Shown: positions 9,608 to 18,360, numbered from the stretch's first letter. The stretch is 64,000 bases of DNA from Flavivirga jejuensis (GCF_030540765.1 NZ_JAUOEL010000002.1:682001-746000); one strand, 5' to 3'. Numbers and translations are program-made. The notes: generated by a model not told the origin, from the letters alone.

Positions 9608-9635
9608 TTATGTTCAACAATAAAATTCTAGAGAT

Positions 9636-10799
9636 ATGCAATTTATAAGCTACTTAAAAGAAAAAGTGTCATTTGCAGCCATTCTTGGCTTGTTATTTGG
9701 TTTAGCCTCATGTGGTTCTTATCAATATGTAGGTGCAAACGATGATGGCATTTATGGTAACACAGTAAGACAAGTAAGCGTTGAAACCCCTCCTCAAGGA
9801 AATCATACGGTTGTTGAAATTCCTAATACTTCTAATAGCGATTTCTATCAAAATCATTTTAAAAATAAATCTTTAGAAGCTGAAAATATATTTTCTGATG
9901 ATGCTGTTTTTACTGATATAGATTCATACGAAGGAAATAACTATGTTGAAAATGATTCTTTAACCAATGACTATCAGGGTTATGCTGGTTGGGGACAAAA
10001 TAGCAATAGTGTAACTATTAACTATGTTGACAACGGTTGGAATAACTGGGGTTGGAATAACTGGGGCTGGAATGTAGGATTTGGGAATAGATGGAACAAT
10101 TGGGGATGGAACAACTGGGGTTATAATTCTTTCTGGTGCCCTCCTTTTTATGGAGGTGGATATTATGGTGGCTGGGCATTCAACAGTCCATGGAATTACG
10201 GATATTATGGCTCTCGCTATAGAAACTACGGATACAGATACAATAATGGCTATTATGGAAATAACAGATATTATAGCAGAAGAAATGTAGCATATAATGC
10301 TAGCAGAAGAGGTAGTTACTACTCAGGTAGATCAAGCAATATAAATAGTAATAACATTAATTCATCTAGACGTAGTAGTGCTGTAAGTAGTACAAACAGA
10401 AACTCGGCTACTTCAAAATACAACACATCAAGAAGAAGCACTAGCTCTGTAGCAGCATCAACAAATAGTAGAAGAAGTTATAATTCTAATGGCACTCGCA
10501 CATATAATAATACTCAAAAAAGAACAGTAACGAGCAGAACACCGTCTACAAATTCGGTAAGAAGATCCTCTTCATCTTCGGTAAGAAGAAGTTCAAGTAC
10601 CGTTTATAAACAACCTTCTAATACTAGCAGAAGCTCAGGAAACACTTCAAGATCTTATTCATCTTCAAGAAATTCAAGTTACACACCAAGTAGAAGTTCT
10701 AGCTCTAGTTCTGGATCTGTTTCAAGATCTTCCTCTAGTAGTCGTAGCTCAGGAAGTAGCAGAAGTTCTGGATCTTCAAGCGGAGGAAGACGTCGTTAA
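9636..10799 (+). CDS. Low-complexity surface lipoprotein, Trp/Asn- and Ser/Arg-rich
   Basis: A 387-residue predicted lipoprotein. The signal peptide has the lipobox GLASC (Cys near residue 26). A Trp/Asn/Gly-rich stretch follows (about 128-215), with tandem NNWGWNNWGWN-type repeats running into a Tyr/Gly-rich part. The last 170 residues are almost only Ser, Arg, Asn and Thr, ending in GGRRR. Proteins of this composition are common in flavobacteria and have no assigned function. The basic tail could bind nucleic acid, polysaccharide or LPS, but this is inference. It lies 27 bp before the porin gene and probably shares its mRNA. Confidence 0.8.
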   Translation: MQFISYLKEKVSFAAILGLLFGLASCGSYQYVGANDDGIYGNTVRQVSVETPPQGNHTVVEIPNTSNSDFYQNHFKNKSLEAENIFSDDAVFTDIDSYEGNNYVENDSLTNDYQGYAGWGQNSNSVTINYVDNGWNNWGWNNWGWNVGFGNRWNNWGWNNWGYNSFWCPPFYGGGYYGGWAFNSPWNYGYYGSRYRNYGYRYNNGYYGNNRYYSRRNVAYNASRRGSYYSGRSSNINSNNINSSRRSSAVSSTNRNSATSKYNTSRRSTSSVAASTNSRRSYNSNGTRTYNNTQKRTVTSRTPSTNSVRRSSSSSVRRSSSTVYKQPSNTSRSSGNTSRSYSSSRNSSYTPSRSSSSSSGSVSRSSSSSRSSGSSRSSGSSSGGRRR

Positions 10800-10826
10800 A
10801 ATTTGAAAAAGAAAAAATACAACTAC

Positions 10827-12359
10827 ATGAAAAAGTTACATTTACTGTTCATAGGTTTGCTATCTATGTCAACAATTTACGCGCAAGATATTAGCGATGC
10901 CGTAAGATACTCTCAAGATAACATACAAGGAACAGCTCGTTTTAGAGCCCTTAGTGGAGCCTTTGGTGCTTTAGGTGGCGATATGAGTGCGGTTAGTTTA
11001 AACCCTGCTGGTTCGGCTGTTTTTAGCAGAAGCCATGCTTCCTTTTCTGCATCAAATATAGATACAGAAAACGACACCCAATACTTTAATGGACTAAGTA
11101 ATACTAATGATTCTAGTTTTGACATTAACCAAGGTGGAATTGCTTTTGTATTTGCCAGTAATACCAACTCCCCTTGGCGAAAATTTACAATTGCTATTGC
11201 TTACGATAGAACGAACAATCATGAAACAAATTGGAGAGCAAGTGGCTTAAATACAAACGATGATGGTAATTTTAGCAATTCCATTGCTAGTTATTTTTAT
11301 GACTATGCAGATGGCAAAAGGTTAGATGAAATATCAGCTTTTTCAGATGAATCATTAAGCGATGCTTATCGAGATATAGGAGCTTCTTATGGTTTTGAAC
11401 ATCAGCAAGCATTTTTAGGTTTTGAGTCTTTTATCCTTGAACCTGACGATATTGACAACAATGCCAATACAACATATTCTTCCAATGTTAGCTCTGGAAA
11501 TTTTGATCATGATTATTCTTATTTTGCATCTGGATACAATGGTAAAGTCACATTTAATATAGCGGCTCAACATGAAGATAATTTATATTTAGGGTTAAAC
11601 TTAAATTCACACTTTATTGACTACCAACGTTCTACTCTATTATTTGAAGACAATTCAAATGCAGGATCTATTGTTAACAGTATAGAATTTGAAGATAACC
11701 TATCTACTAGAGGTAATGGTTTCTCTTTTCAATTAGGAACGATACTCAAATTAGCAGATGCGTTTAGAATTGGTCTTACTTACGATTCTCCCACCTGGTA
11801 TACTATTGAAGAAGAAACAACACAATATTTAGCAACAGTAAGAGAGGATGCTGGCACTAATGCCACGCAAGTTATAAACCCAAACACTGTAAATATTTAT
11901 CCTCAATACAAACTACAAACACCATCTAAAATAACAGGAAGCTTAGCGTATGTTTTTGGAAAACAAGGATTAATTAGTTTTGATTATTCTCGTAAAGATT
12001 ATAGTCAAACAGAGTTTAAGCCAGGATTCGATTATACTGATTTAAACACTGGCATTAACGATATATTGACCGATGCTTCTACTTATAAAATTGGTGGTGA
12101 GTACAAACACGAACAATTTAGCTTTAGAGGCGGATATCGTTTTGAAGAAAGCCCATATAAAGATGGTATTACTATAGGCGATTTAACGGGCTATTCTTTA
12201 GGAATTGGTTATAATTTTGGAAACACAAAATTAGACATTACTTACGATCAATCTGAACGTTCTTTCGAAACCCCTTTATATAATATTGGATTAATTGATA
12301 CTGCAACTATAGATAGAATAAATTCTAACATAACACTATCATTAAGTTTTAATATATAA
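10827..12359 (+). CDS. OmpP1/FadL/TodX-family outer-membrane protein
   Basis: A 510-residue beta-barrel protein with a cleavable signal peptide (MKKLHLLFIGLLSMSTIYAQ). The mature N-terminus (DISDAVRYSQDNIQGTARFR, then SLNPAGSAVF) has the FadL-type hatch signature with the conserved NPAG. The rest alternates aromatic and polar residues, as barrel strands do, and ends in the terminal-Phe strand SLSFNI. Family members carry fatty acids or other hydrophobic molecules across the outer membrane. A TTG at 10803 would only extend the signal peptide, so I use the ATG at 10827. Confidence 0.88.
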   Translation: MKKLHLLFIGLLSMSTIYAQDISDAVRYSQDNIQGTARFRALSGAFGALGGDMSAVSLNPAGSAVFSRSHASFSASNIDTENDTQYFNGLSNTNDSSFDINQGGIAFVFASNTNSPWRKFTIAIAYDRTNNHETNWRASGLNTNDDGNFSNSIASYFYDYADGKRLDEISAFSDESLSDAYRDIGASYGFEHQQAFLGFESFILEPDDIDNNANTTYSSNVSSGNFDHDYSYFASGYNGKVTFNIAAQHEDNLYLGLNLNSHFIDYQRSTLLFEDNSNAGSIVNSIEFEDNLSTRGNGFSFQLGTILKLADAFRIGLTYDSPTWYTIEEETTQYLATVREDAGTNATQVINPNTVNIYPQYKLQTPSKITGSLAYVFGKQGLISFDYSRKDYSQTEFKPGFDYTDLNTGINDILTDASTYKIGGEYKHEQFSFRGGYRFEESPYKDGITIGDLTGYSLGIGYNFGNTKLDITYDQSERSFETPLYNIGLIDTATIDRINSNITLSLSFNI

Positions 12360-12379
12360 TATAAATTTAAGATACTCTT

Positions 12380-12420
12380 AAAAAGGTTTGACTATTAAAA
12401 TAGTCAAACCTTTTTGTTTT
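12380..12420 (+). terminator. Intrinsic terminator after the porin gene
   Basis: A perfect 15-bp stem (AAAAAGGTTTGACTA with TAGTCAAACCTTTTT) with a 6-nt loop and a T-rich tail. Confidence 0.88.
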
Positions 12421-12504
12421 TAATGTAATTAAACTAGTAATAGACAGACAAACACAAGAAAATTAATTGTTTGTTAAGACAAAACATAACAAAAGTGTTT
12501 TACT

Positions 12505-12512
12505 TATCTTTG
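12505..12512 (+). promoter_or_regulatory. -7 box of folE promoter
   Basis: TATCTTTG matches TAnnTTTG exactly, 28 bp before the folE ATG. The same octamer also precedes purB and rmuC in this window. Confidence 0.7.
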
Positions 12513-12540
12513 CAGACTAAAAACACCACTTTTTTAGCTA

Positions 12541-13218
12541 ATGAAAATTGAAAACAACATAGAAGAATTCGAATCTTTAGGAGATGACCATATTGGAACT
12601 TCTTCAAACACACCATTAAGAAATGATGCTTTTAAACTTTCTAACGAAGAAAAAATAGACATTATTAAGGATGATGTGCGGCATATTATGGAAACCTTAG
12701 GTCTTGATTTATCAGATGATAGTTTAAGCGGTACACCAAACCGTGTTGCTAAAATGTTTGTTAAGGAAATTTTTGGAGGACTAAATCCAAAGAAAAAACC
12801 AAAGGCGTCCACTTTTGAGAACAAGTATAAATATGGAGAAATGCTTGTTGAAAAAAACATCACAGTTTATTCAACTTGCGAGCATCATTTACTACCTATA
12901 GTTGGGAGAGCTCATATCGCTTATATTTCTAACGGTTCTGTTGTTGGTCTGTCTAAAATGAATCGTATTGTAGATTATTTTGCTAAACGTCCACAAGTTC
13001 AAGAACGTTTAACCATACAGGTGGTAAAAGAACTTCAAGAAGTTTTAGACACACAAGATGTTGCTTGTGTTATAGATGCTAAGCATTTGTGCGTTAACTC
13101 AAGGGGTATTAGAGATATTGAAAGTAGTACAGTAACTTCAGAATTTGGGGGTAAATTTAAAGAAGAAGCGACTCGTAGAGAATTTTTAGATTATATAAAA
13201 TTAGATACAAAGTTTTAA
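12541..13218 (+). CDS. folE: GTP cyclohydrolase I (FolE)
   Basis: First step of tetrahydrofolate synthesis: GTP to 7,8-dihydroneopterin triphosphate. The 225-residue length is normal for type I enzymes. Zinc and catalytic residues lie in STCEHHLLPIVGRAHIAY and in the conserved DAKHLCVNSRGIRD. The first 30 residues are variable and acidic. It lies 36 bp upstream of cysS on the same strand, so the two may be co-transcribed. Confidence 0.96.
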   Translation: MKIENNIEEFESLGDDHIGTSSNTPLRNDAFKLSNEEKIDIIKDDVRHIMETLGLDLSDDSLSGTPNRVAKMFVKEIFGGLNPKKKPKASTFENKYKYGEMLVEKNITVYSTCEHHLLPIVGRAHIAYISNGSVVGLSKMNRIVDYFAKRPQVQERLTIQVVKELQEVLDTQDVACVIDAKHLCVNSRGIRDIESSTVTSEFGGKFKEEATRREFLDYIKLDTKF

Positions 13219-13254
13219 TTTATTTTTAACCATAACCAAATCATTACAATTAAC

Positions 13255-14739
13255 ATGCATCTTTTTCAGCATCAACAAATAAAACTATACAATTCCCTTA
13301 CTGGTAAAAAAGAAACATTCAAGCCCATTAACGAAGGCTATATAGGCATGTATGTTTGTGGCCCCACTGTTTACAGTAATGTGCACTTAGGTAATGTAAG
13401 AACCTTCATGTCTTTCGATATGGTATTTAGGTACTTAAAGCATTTAGGTTACAAAGTACGTTATGTTAGAAATATTACTGATGCTGGTCACTTAGAGAAT
13501 GATGCCGATGCTGGTGAAGATAAAATCACTAAAAAAGCACGTTTAGAACAAATAGAACCTATGGAAGTTGTACAGCGTTATACTGTAGATTTCCATAACA
13601 TATTAAATATATTCAATTTTTTACCACCAAGTATAGAGCCTACCGCTACAGGACATATTATTGAGCAAATTGAATTGATAAAAAATATTATAGATAATGG
13701 GTTTGCATACGAAGTAAATGGCTCTGTTTATTTTGATGTTCACAAATTCGACGAAACAAACGATTACGGTAAATTAAGTAAACGGAAACTCGATGATTTA
13801 ATTCATAATACACGTGAATTAGACGGACAAAGCGATAAAAAGAATCCTCAAGATTTTGCGCTTTGGAAAAAAGCAGAACCACAGCATATTATGCGCTGGC
13901 CTTCACCCTGGAGTGATGGTTTTCCTGGTTGGCATTTGGAATGTACAGCAATGAGTACCAAATATTTAGGCGACAATTTCGATATTCATGGCGGTGGAAT
14001 GGATTTAAAATTCCCGCATCACGAATGCGAAATCGCTCAAAATGAAGCTGCTAAAGGAAAATCACCTGTAAACTATTGGATGCATGCTAATATGTTGGAG
14101 TTAAACGGACAACGCATGTCTAAAACAACAGGCAATACCGTTAACCCTGATGAATTATTATCTGGAAACAATACATTTTTTAGTAAACCTTATGCACCTA
14201 GCGTTATTAGATTTTTTAATGCACAATCATCTTATCGAAGTGTTTTAGATTTAACTGATGATGGTTTGTTAGCAAGTGAAAAAGGATTCTACAGATTGAT
14301 GGATGCTGTTAATCTTTTAGATGATTTAAAAGCTTCTGAAACATCTAGTATTGATATAAATGCATGGAAACAGACATGTTATGATGCTATGAATGATGAT
14401 TTTAATACGCCAATTTTAATTTCGCATTTATTTGAAGCTGCAAAATACATCCATCAAATTAAAGAAGGTTCTGAGACAGTATCTTCTGAAGATTTAAACA
14501 CTTTTAAGAATACCATCAACAGCTTTGTTTTTGATGTGTTAGGCTTAGAAAACACCAGTTCTAATAATGAATCTGGAACCGAAAAACTGTCTGGTGCTGT
14601 TAATTTATTAATTAAACTAAGACAAGAAGCTAGAGCCAATAAAGATTTTGCTTTATCTGATAAAATTCGTGATGAATTAGCCGAAGTTGGCATCCAACTT
14701 AAAGATGGTAAAGAAGGTACGACTTTCTCTGTAAATTAG
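13255..14739 (+). CDS. cysS: Cysteinyl-tRNA synthetase
   Basis: Charges tRNA-Cys. This 494-residue class I synthetase has the HIGH-equivalent HLGN in [15 protein letters not shown], zinc ligands in CGPTVY and [20 protein letters not shown], and a KMSKS-equivalent QRMSKTTGN. The anticodon-binding helical bundle fills the C-terminal third. It is a normal-length bacterial CysRS, probably in one unit with folE. Confidence 0.97.
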   Translation: MHLFQHQQIKLYNSLTGKKETFKPINEGYIGMYVCGPTVYSNVHLGNVRTFMSFDMVFRYLKHLGYKVRYVRNITDAGHLENDADAGEDKITKKARLEQIEPMEVVQRYTVDFHNILNIFNFLPPSIEPTATGHIIEQIELIKNIIDNGFAYEVNGSVYFDVHKFDETNDYGKLSKRKLDDLIHNTRELDGQSDKKNPQDFALWKKAEPQHIMRWPSPWSDGFPGWHLECTAMSTKYLGDNFDIHGGGMDLKFPHHECEIAQNEAAKGKSPVNYWMHANMLELNGQRMSKTTGNTVNPDELLSGNNTFFSKPYAPSVIRFFNAQSSYRSVLDLTDDGLLASEKGFYRLMDAVNLLDDLKASETSSIDINAWKQTCYDAMNDDFNTPILISHLFEAAKYIHQIKEGSETVSSEDLNTFKNTINSFVFDVLGLENTSSNNESGTEKLSGAVNLLIKLRQEARANKDFALSDKIRDELAEVGIQLKDGKEGTTFSVN

Positions 14740-14811
14740 TTTTATTGCTTGTCTGCTAAGTTATTTGTTATAAAGCTGTTGGTTTACTTCGACTAATTAT
14801 TAGAAGGCTTT

Positions 14812-14888
14812 GTCATTCCTGCAAAGGCAGGAATCCACTTTATAAAAATTAAGTTTTAATTAAAAGATTCCCTCCTACGAGGGAATGA
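14812..14888. repeat. Dispersed palindromic element, GTCATTCC type
   Basis: The order is GTCATTCC-tgcaaaggca-GGAATC, a 37-bp AT-rich centre, GATTCCC-tcctacga-GGGAATGA. Both ends form small hairpins, and the two halves are themselves inverted. Decayed or half copies occur near 3751, 36465 and 46591. It shares end architecture with the GTCATTCAGAG family at 19802 and 34773. Confidence 0.7.
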
Positions 14889-14897
14889 TAAATTTAA

Positions 14898-15137
14898 ATG
14901 TTAAAAAAACTACTCATTGCACCGTTTCTATTTTTGATAAAAGTGTATCAAACACTTATATCACCATTAACGCCTGCAACTTGTAGATTTCAACCAACAT
15001 GTTCTCATTATACCAAAGAAGCCTTGCAAAAACATGGTTTATTTAAAGGCGGATGGCTGGCTGTTAAACGTATTTTTAGTTGTCATCCTTGGGGCGGTTC
15101 GGGGTATGACCCTGTTCCTGAAAAGGAGGATGATTGA
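14898..15137 (+). CDS. yidD: Membrane protein insertion efficiency factor YidD
   Basis: A 79-residue protein that aids YidC-dependent insertion of inner-membrane proteins. The amphipathic N-terminus ([18 protein letters not shown]) and the conserved [19 protein letters not shown] and [13 protein letters not shown] blocks define the family. It is a lone gene here, not beside rnpA or yidC, which is common in Bacteroidota. Its start lies 9 bp after a dispersed palindromic repeat. Confidence 0.95.
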   Translation: MLKKLLIAPFLFLIKVYQTLISPLTPATCRFQPTCSHYTKEALQKHGLFKGGWLAVKRIFSCHPWGGSGYDPVPEKEDD

Positions 15138-15159
15138 GTTATTTCGACATGACAAAAAA

Positions 15160-16623
15160 TTAATTTTTCTCAGGAATCTCTTTCAATATCTCCAATACAA
15201 ATTTCCAATATTTTTGAACTGATGAAATCTGAGCACGCTCATCTGGTGAATGTGCCCCTTTAATATTAGGTCCAAAACTTATCATATCCATATCTGGGTA
15301 ATTCGTTCCTAAAATACCACATTCTAATCCTGCATGACATGCAGCCACATGTGGTTTTGTTCCATTTAGGTCTTCATATAATTTCGCCATAACTTTTAAA
15401 ATAGCAGAATCCATATTAGGGGTCCATCCAGGATAATCACCAGAGAATTCTACCTCACAGCCTGTTAATTCAAAAGTGGCACGTAACGTATTTGCTAAAT
15501 CCATTTTAGCACTTTCTACAGACGAACGTGTTAAACAACCTATATAGATATTTCCTTCCTTAACCACTACCCTAGCGATATTGTTTGATGTTTCAACTAA
15601 TTCTGGAATATCGGCACTCATTCTATATACACCATTACAAGCAGCATATAAAGCGCGTGTTAAACCTTCTTGAACCCCTAAATCCATAATAAATTCTGGT
15701 GTGTCACATTTAGAAACGCTAATTTCCAAATCAGGTTCCATCGTTTTCAATTCGGCTTTTATAGCGTCTCTTTGCAGTTTCATTTCTAATAGAAATGCTT
15801 CTTCATGAAGCCCATCTATAGTAACCACAGCATTACTTTCTCGTGGAATGGCATTACGCAAACTCCCCCCATCAATCTCAGAAATTCGTAGTCCGAAATT
15901 TTCAAAACCATCAAACAACACACGGTTCATTATTTTATTAGCATTCCCCAAGCCTTCATGAATTTGCATACCCGAATGTCCGCCTTGTAAACCTTTAACG
16001 GTCACTTGATACCCTACTTTAAATTCTGGTGTTTCTTCCTCATTATAACTTCTAGTAGCAGTAACATCGACACCTCCTGCGCATCCTACGCCAATTTCAT
16101 CATCTTCTTCCGTATCTAAATTCAAAAGAATACCACCTGTAAGCAAACCTCCTTTTAAACCCATAGCCCCTGTCATGCCTGTTTCCTCATCAATAGTAAA
16201 CAAAGCTTCAATAGCAGGATGCTCAATAGCTGTACTTTCTAAAATAGCCATGATGGTGGCAACTCCTAATCCGTTATCAGCTCCAAGGGTTGTCCCTTTT
16301 GCTCGTACCCAATCGCCCTCTACAAACATATCGATGCCTTGGGTATCAAAATCAAAATTAGTATCACCATTTTTCTGATGCACCATATCTAAATGCGATT
16401 GCATAACTATGGTCATTCTATTTTCCATTCCTGGAGTTGCTGGTTTCTTTATAATAACATTCCCAACTTCATCTTCTATGGTTTCTAAACCTAGGTTTTT
16501 ACCAAAGTTTTTCATAAATGCGATCACCCGTTCTTCTTTTTTCGAAGCACGTGGTACAGCATTTAAATCTGCAAATTTATTCCAAAGTTGTTGTGGTTGA
16601 AGTTGTCTTATTTCCGAACTCAT
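15160..16623 (-). CDS. pepD: Aminoacyl-histidine dipeptidase (PepD, M20C)
   Basis: A cytosolic two-zinc dipeptidase with broad specificity, including carnosine-like Xaa-His peptides. The 487-residue length fits PepD. Metal and catalytic residues lie in QSHLDMVHQ, LGADNGLGVA and TIDEETGMTGA, with a late HAGLECGIL. A lid/dimerisation domain sits in the middle (about 205-380). It is monocistronic and convergent with yidD. Confidence 0.94.
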   Translation of the reverse strand: MSSEIRQLQPQQLWNKFADLNAVPRASKKEERVIAFMKNFGKNLGLETIEDEVGNVIIKKPATPGMENRMTIVMQSHLDMVHQKNGDTNFDFDTQGIDMFVEGDWVRAKGTTLGADNGLGVATIMAILESTAIEHPAIEALFTIDEETGMTGAMGLKGGLLTGGILLNLDTEEDDEIGVGCAGGVDVTATRSYNEEETPEFKVGYQVTVKGLQGGHSGMQIHEGLGNANKIMNRVLFDGFENFGLRISEIDGGSLRNAIPRESNAVVTIDGLHEEAFLLEMKLQRDAIKAELKTMEPDLEISVSKCDTPEFIMDLGVQEGLTRALYAACNGVYRMSADIPELVETSNNIARVVVKEGNIYIGCLTRSSVESAKMDLANTLRATFELTGCEVEFSGDYPGWTPNMDSAILKVMAKLYEDLNGTKPHVAACHAGLECGILGTNYPDMDMISFGPNIKGAHSPDERAQISSVQKYWKFVLEILKEIPEKN

Positions 16624-17002
16624 TTCTGTCTATTTTCCTTTTGTATTATAATTTACAAAGATACAAATTGAGGTCTACAAAATAAGACTTTGTTCAGCTC
16701 ATATAATATAACCACTAATAAGATGCTATTTAATCAACAGCGTCCTTTTTAAACCTGAGTTTGATGTAAGAATCGTAGATAAAAGTCAATAAATATGCTA
16801 GATTCGACTTATAATTAACATAGACTAGCTGGCTAGTTTATGTTAATTTAAGGAAGAAGATGGTATGTTTAGTGGTTTTTAGCTTGAAATTAGTAAAGTC
16901 TCACATATTATAAAGAGCCAGAAACATGCCTACTTAACGTAACAAACTAATAAACAATGCTTTACATGTAAGCCCTCGTTTTTCTTGGGTCGAACTCAGG
17001 TT
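16624..17002. other. Intergenic region with candidate MITE-like remnant
   Basis: 379 bp without a gene. It holds paired imperfect terminal inverted repeats and a central hairpin, listed separately. No ORF of significance. The pepD promoter should lie at the left end (minus strand). Confidence 0.6.
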
Positions 17003-17007
17003 TTAAG
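16746..17007. repeat. Candidate non-autonomous element with imperfect terminal inverted repeats
   Basis: The left end (16749-16768, core AAACCTGAGTT) and right end (16988-17007, core AACTCAGG) are inverted copies matching at about 16 of 20 bases, 260 bp apart overall. A strong hairpin lies inside. No transposase is encoded. The right end runs into the 3' end of the XrtF-associated gene. It could be a MITE or IS remnant; no target-site duplication is obvious. Confidence 0.4.
16813..16848. repeat. 17-bp inverted repeat (hairpin)
   Basis: Arms 16813-16829 and 16832-16848 pair over 17 bp with one mismatch (G-T) and a 2-nt centre. The sequence AATTAACATA-GACTAGC mirrors GCTAGTTTATGTTAATT. There is no T-run, so it is not a typical terminator. 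Confidence 0.7.
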
Positions 17008-17401
17008 CTTTTTTTAAGGTTTTATTAAGTAAGCCCATAGCTATATATAAAACAGGCGAAATTAATATCTCCTGTATGGATAGAGCAAAATCCCTTAAAC
17101 TCAAGCTTATTTCAAATATAAACCAATCAAACAAACCCAAAAAGGTAATAATACCTAGCCCAGAAATATGAACAAGGTGCCAAAGAGACGACATCCATGT
17201 ATCTTTTAATTTTCCAAGATGGAACGTCCCAACTAAATAAACTGCTATTGTAACTGAGAATGTAATAACATGTTTTACTTTTCTTGATATTAATAAAGTA
17301 TTTTTATTTTCTACAAAATATAAATAGAACCAAGAATAAATAATAACAATAAATATAAGTCCTAGTATAAAACGACCTTTATCCGATTTGTAGGGATTCA
17401 T
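17003..17401 (-). CDS. Exosortase F system-associated membrane protein
   Basis: A 132-residue inner-membrane protein with about four helices (residues 10-29, 43-62, 72-90 and 108-126). The N-terminus is short and basic (MNPYKSDKGRF). Family identity rests on size, membrane topology and position: it overlaps the 3' end of xrtF by 23 bp, which is the standard place of the XrtF-associated family in flavobacteria. Its role is unknown, probably accessory to processing by XrtF. It is the last gene of the three-gene unit. Confidence 0.82.
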   Translation of the reverse strand: MNPYKSDKGRFILGLIFIVIIYSWFYLYFVENKNTLLISRKVKHVITFSVTIAVYLVGTFHLGKLKDTWMSSLWHLVHISGLGIITFLGLFDWFIFEISLSLRDFALSIQEILISPVLYIAMGLLNKTLKKA

Positions 17402-17975
17402 TTTTAAAATGTATTTTGCGGCAATAGAGCATCCATATCAAAAATGTAGCAGTATATACAGTCGCTTTAAATAAATAATGATGTGCAAATTCGAAGTAGA
17501 TATAAAAATACTCTCGTAGATAGATTAATCCAACACATCTTAAAATATTTATAATATCAAGGACTATTAATCCTAGAATAATATAAAGTATTTTACGCCA
17601 AAATTTAGAAGGCATACAAATAATAAAACCAACGTATAAAGCCATTAATGACAATCCGTTACAAGCATTAGCTATATATAAAACTTTATTGTCATAATGA
17701 TATATCGCCGAAACCTGATTTTCTTGTGTTTCTCCTGCGTAAACAGAGCTCCATCCTTCAGTTTTTGCAATAAACCCATCCATTGAAGTGAAATTATTTA
17801 AAAACTGAACTGAAGATTCTCCAACGTGTGTAGTCAATAGGTGATCTAAAAATTGTGAGTCAAATAAGAAAACACCATAAATAATTTCCCAAGCAATGAA
17901 AAGCAATAAGGCTTTTCCTAAGAAAAGCCTTATTGGTAAAGGAATTTTATTTTTTAATAAATTAAAGTTTATCAT
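17379..17975 (-). CDS. xrtF: Exosortase family protein XrtF
   Basis: A multi-pass inner-membrane cysteine transpeptidase-like enzyme of the exosortase/archaeosortase family, 198 residues. It should cleave the C-terminal sorting signal of its partner. Catalytic residues are visible: Cys in ANACNGLSLM, Arg in NILRCVGL and His in EFAHHYLFKA, all in or next to membrane helices. I use the ATG at 17975 (MINFNLLKNKIPLP), which overlaps the end of the upstream PID-CTERM gene by 14 bp. An upstream GTG-like extension would be unlike the family. A 13-bp hairpin lies within its first codons. Confidence 0.88.
   Translation of the reverse strand: MINFNLLKNKIPLPIRLFLGKALLLFIAWEIIYGVFLFDSQFLDHLLTTHVGESSVQFLNNFTSMDGFIAKTEGWSSVYAGETQENQVSAIYHYDNKVLYIANACNGLSLMALYVGFIICMPSKFWRKILYIILGLIVLDIINILRCVGLIYLREYFYIYFEFAHHYLFKATVYTATFLIWMLYCRKIHFKNESLQIG
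17905..17934 (-). promoter_or_regulatory. Strong RNA hairpin inside the 5' end of xrtF
   Basis: A perfect 13-bp inverted repeat (AATAAGGCTTTTC with GAAAAGCCTTATT) with a 4-nt loop, 41-70 nt into the xrtF coding sequence. No U-tract follows it on the minus strand. It could slow translation or stabilise or process the upstream substrate mRNA. Structure seen; role inferred. Confidence 0.5.
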
Positions 17976-18309
17976 TTTTATTCCCAAACAATTTTCTGAT
18001 TCCAAAAGCAGCACCACCTATTAATAAGATACTAAGACCTCCATCTAAAGGAATAGAATCTGGCTTATCTGGTTTATCACATTTACCTTTACACTTACGT
18101 GAACCACATTTACGACATCTGTTTTTCTTTTTATCGTTATTCCACCACTTACCAGAAATGGCAATGAAGTTAGAAAGAACAGGAGTCTCACTCGCAGGAA
18201 TTGTTATCACACTAGCAGAACTTGCATTCATATTAGTAGAAAATGTTAAAGCTAAAAGTAGCATAAAGATACTAATAGTTTTAAAAAGGGTATTAGTCTT
18301 GATTTTCAT
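17962..18309 (-). CDS. PID-CTERM sorting-domain protein (XrtF substrate)
   Basis: A 115-residue secreted protein. It has a signal peptide (about residues 1-30, cleavage near NASSA) and a short mature part with a Lys/Cys-rich block (CRKCGSRKCKGKCDK). It ends in the sorting signal PDSIPLDGGLSILLIGGA, followed by a hydrophobic helix and the basic stop RKLFGNKND. The P-x-DGGL motif, helix and basic tail is the PID-CTERM signal recognised by XrtF, whose gene overlaps its 3' end. The four closely spaced cysteines (C-x2-C-x4-C-x3-C) may bind metal or form disulphides. Likely a dedicated substrate. Confidence 0.85.
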   Translation of the reverse strand: MKIKTNTLFKTISIFMLLLALTFSTNMNASSASVITIPASETPVLSNFIAISGKWWNNDKKKNRCRKCGSRKCKGKCDKPDKPDSIPLDGGLSILLIGGAAFGIRKLFGNKNDKL

Positions 18310-18352
18310 AATTTTAATAGTTTTTTATTTGAAAAGATTGATTATAGCTATT

Positions 18353-18360
18353 CAAATATA
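18353..18360 (-). promoter_or_regulatory. -7 box of PID-CTERM/xrtF operon
   Basis: TATATTTG on the minus strand fits TAnnTTTG, 43 bp upstream of the PID-CTERM start. This gives a short leader. Confidence 0.6.
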
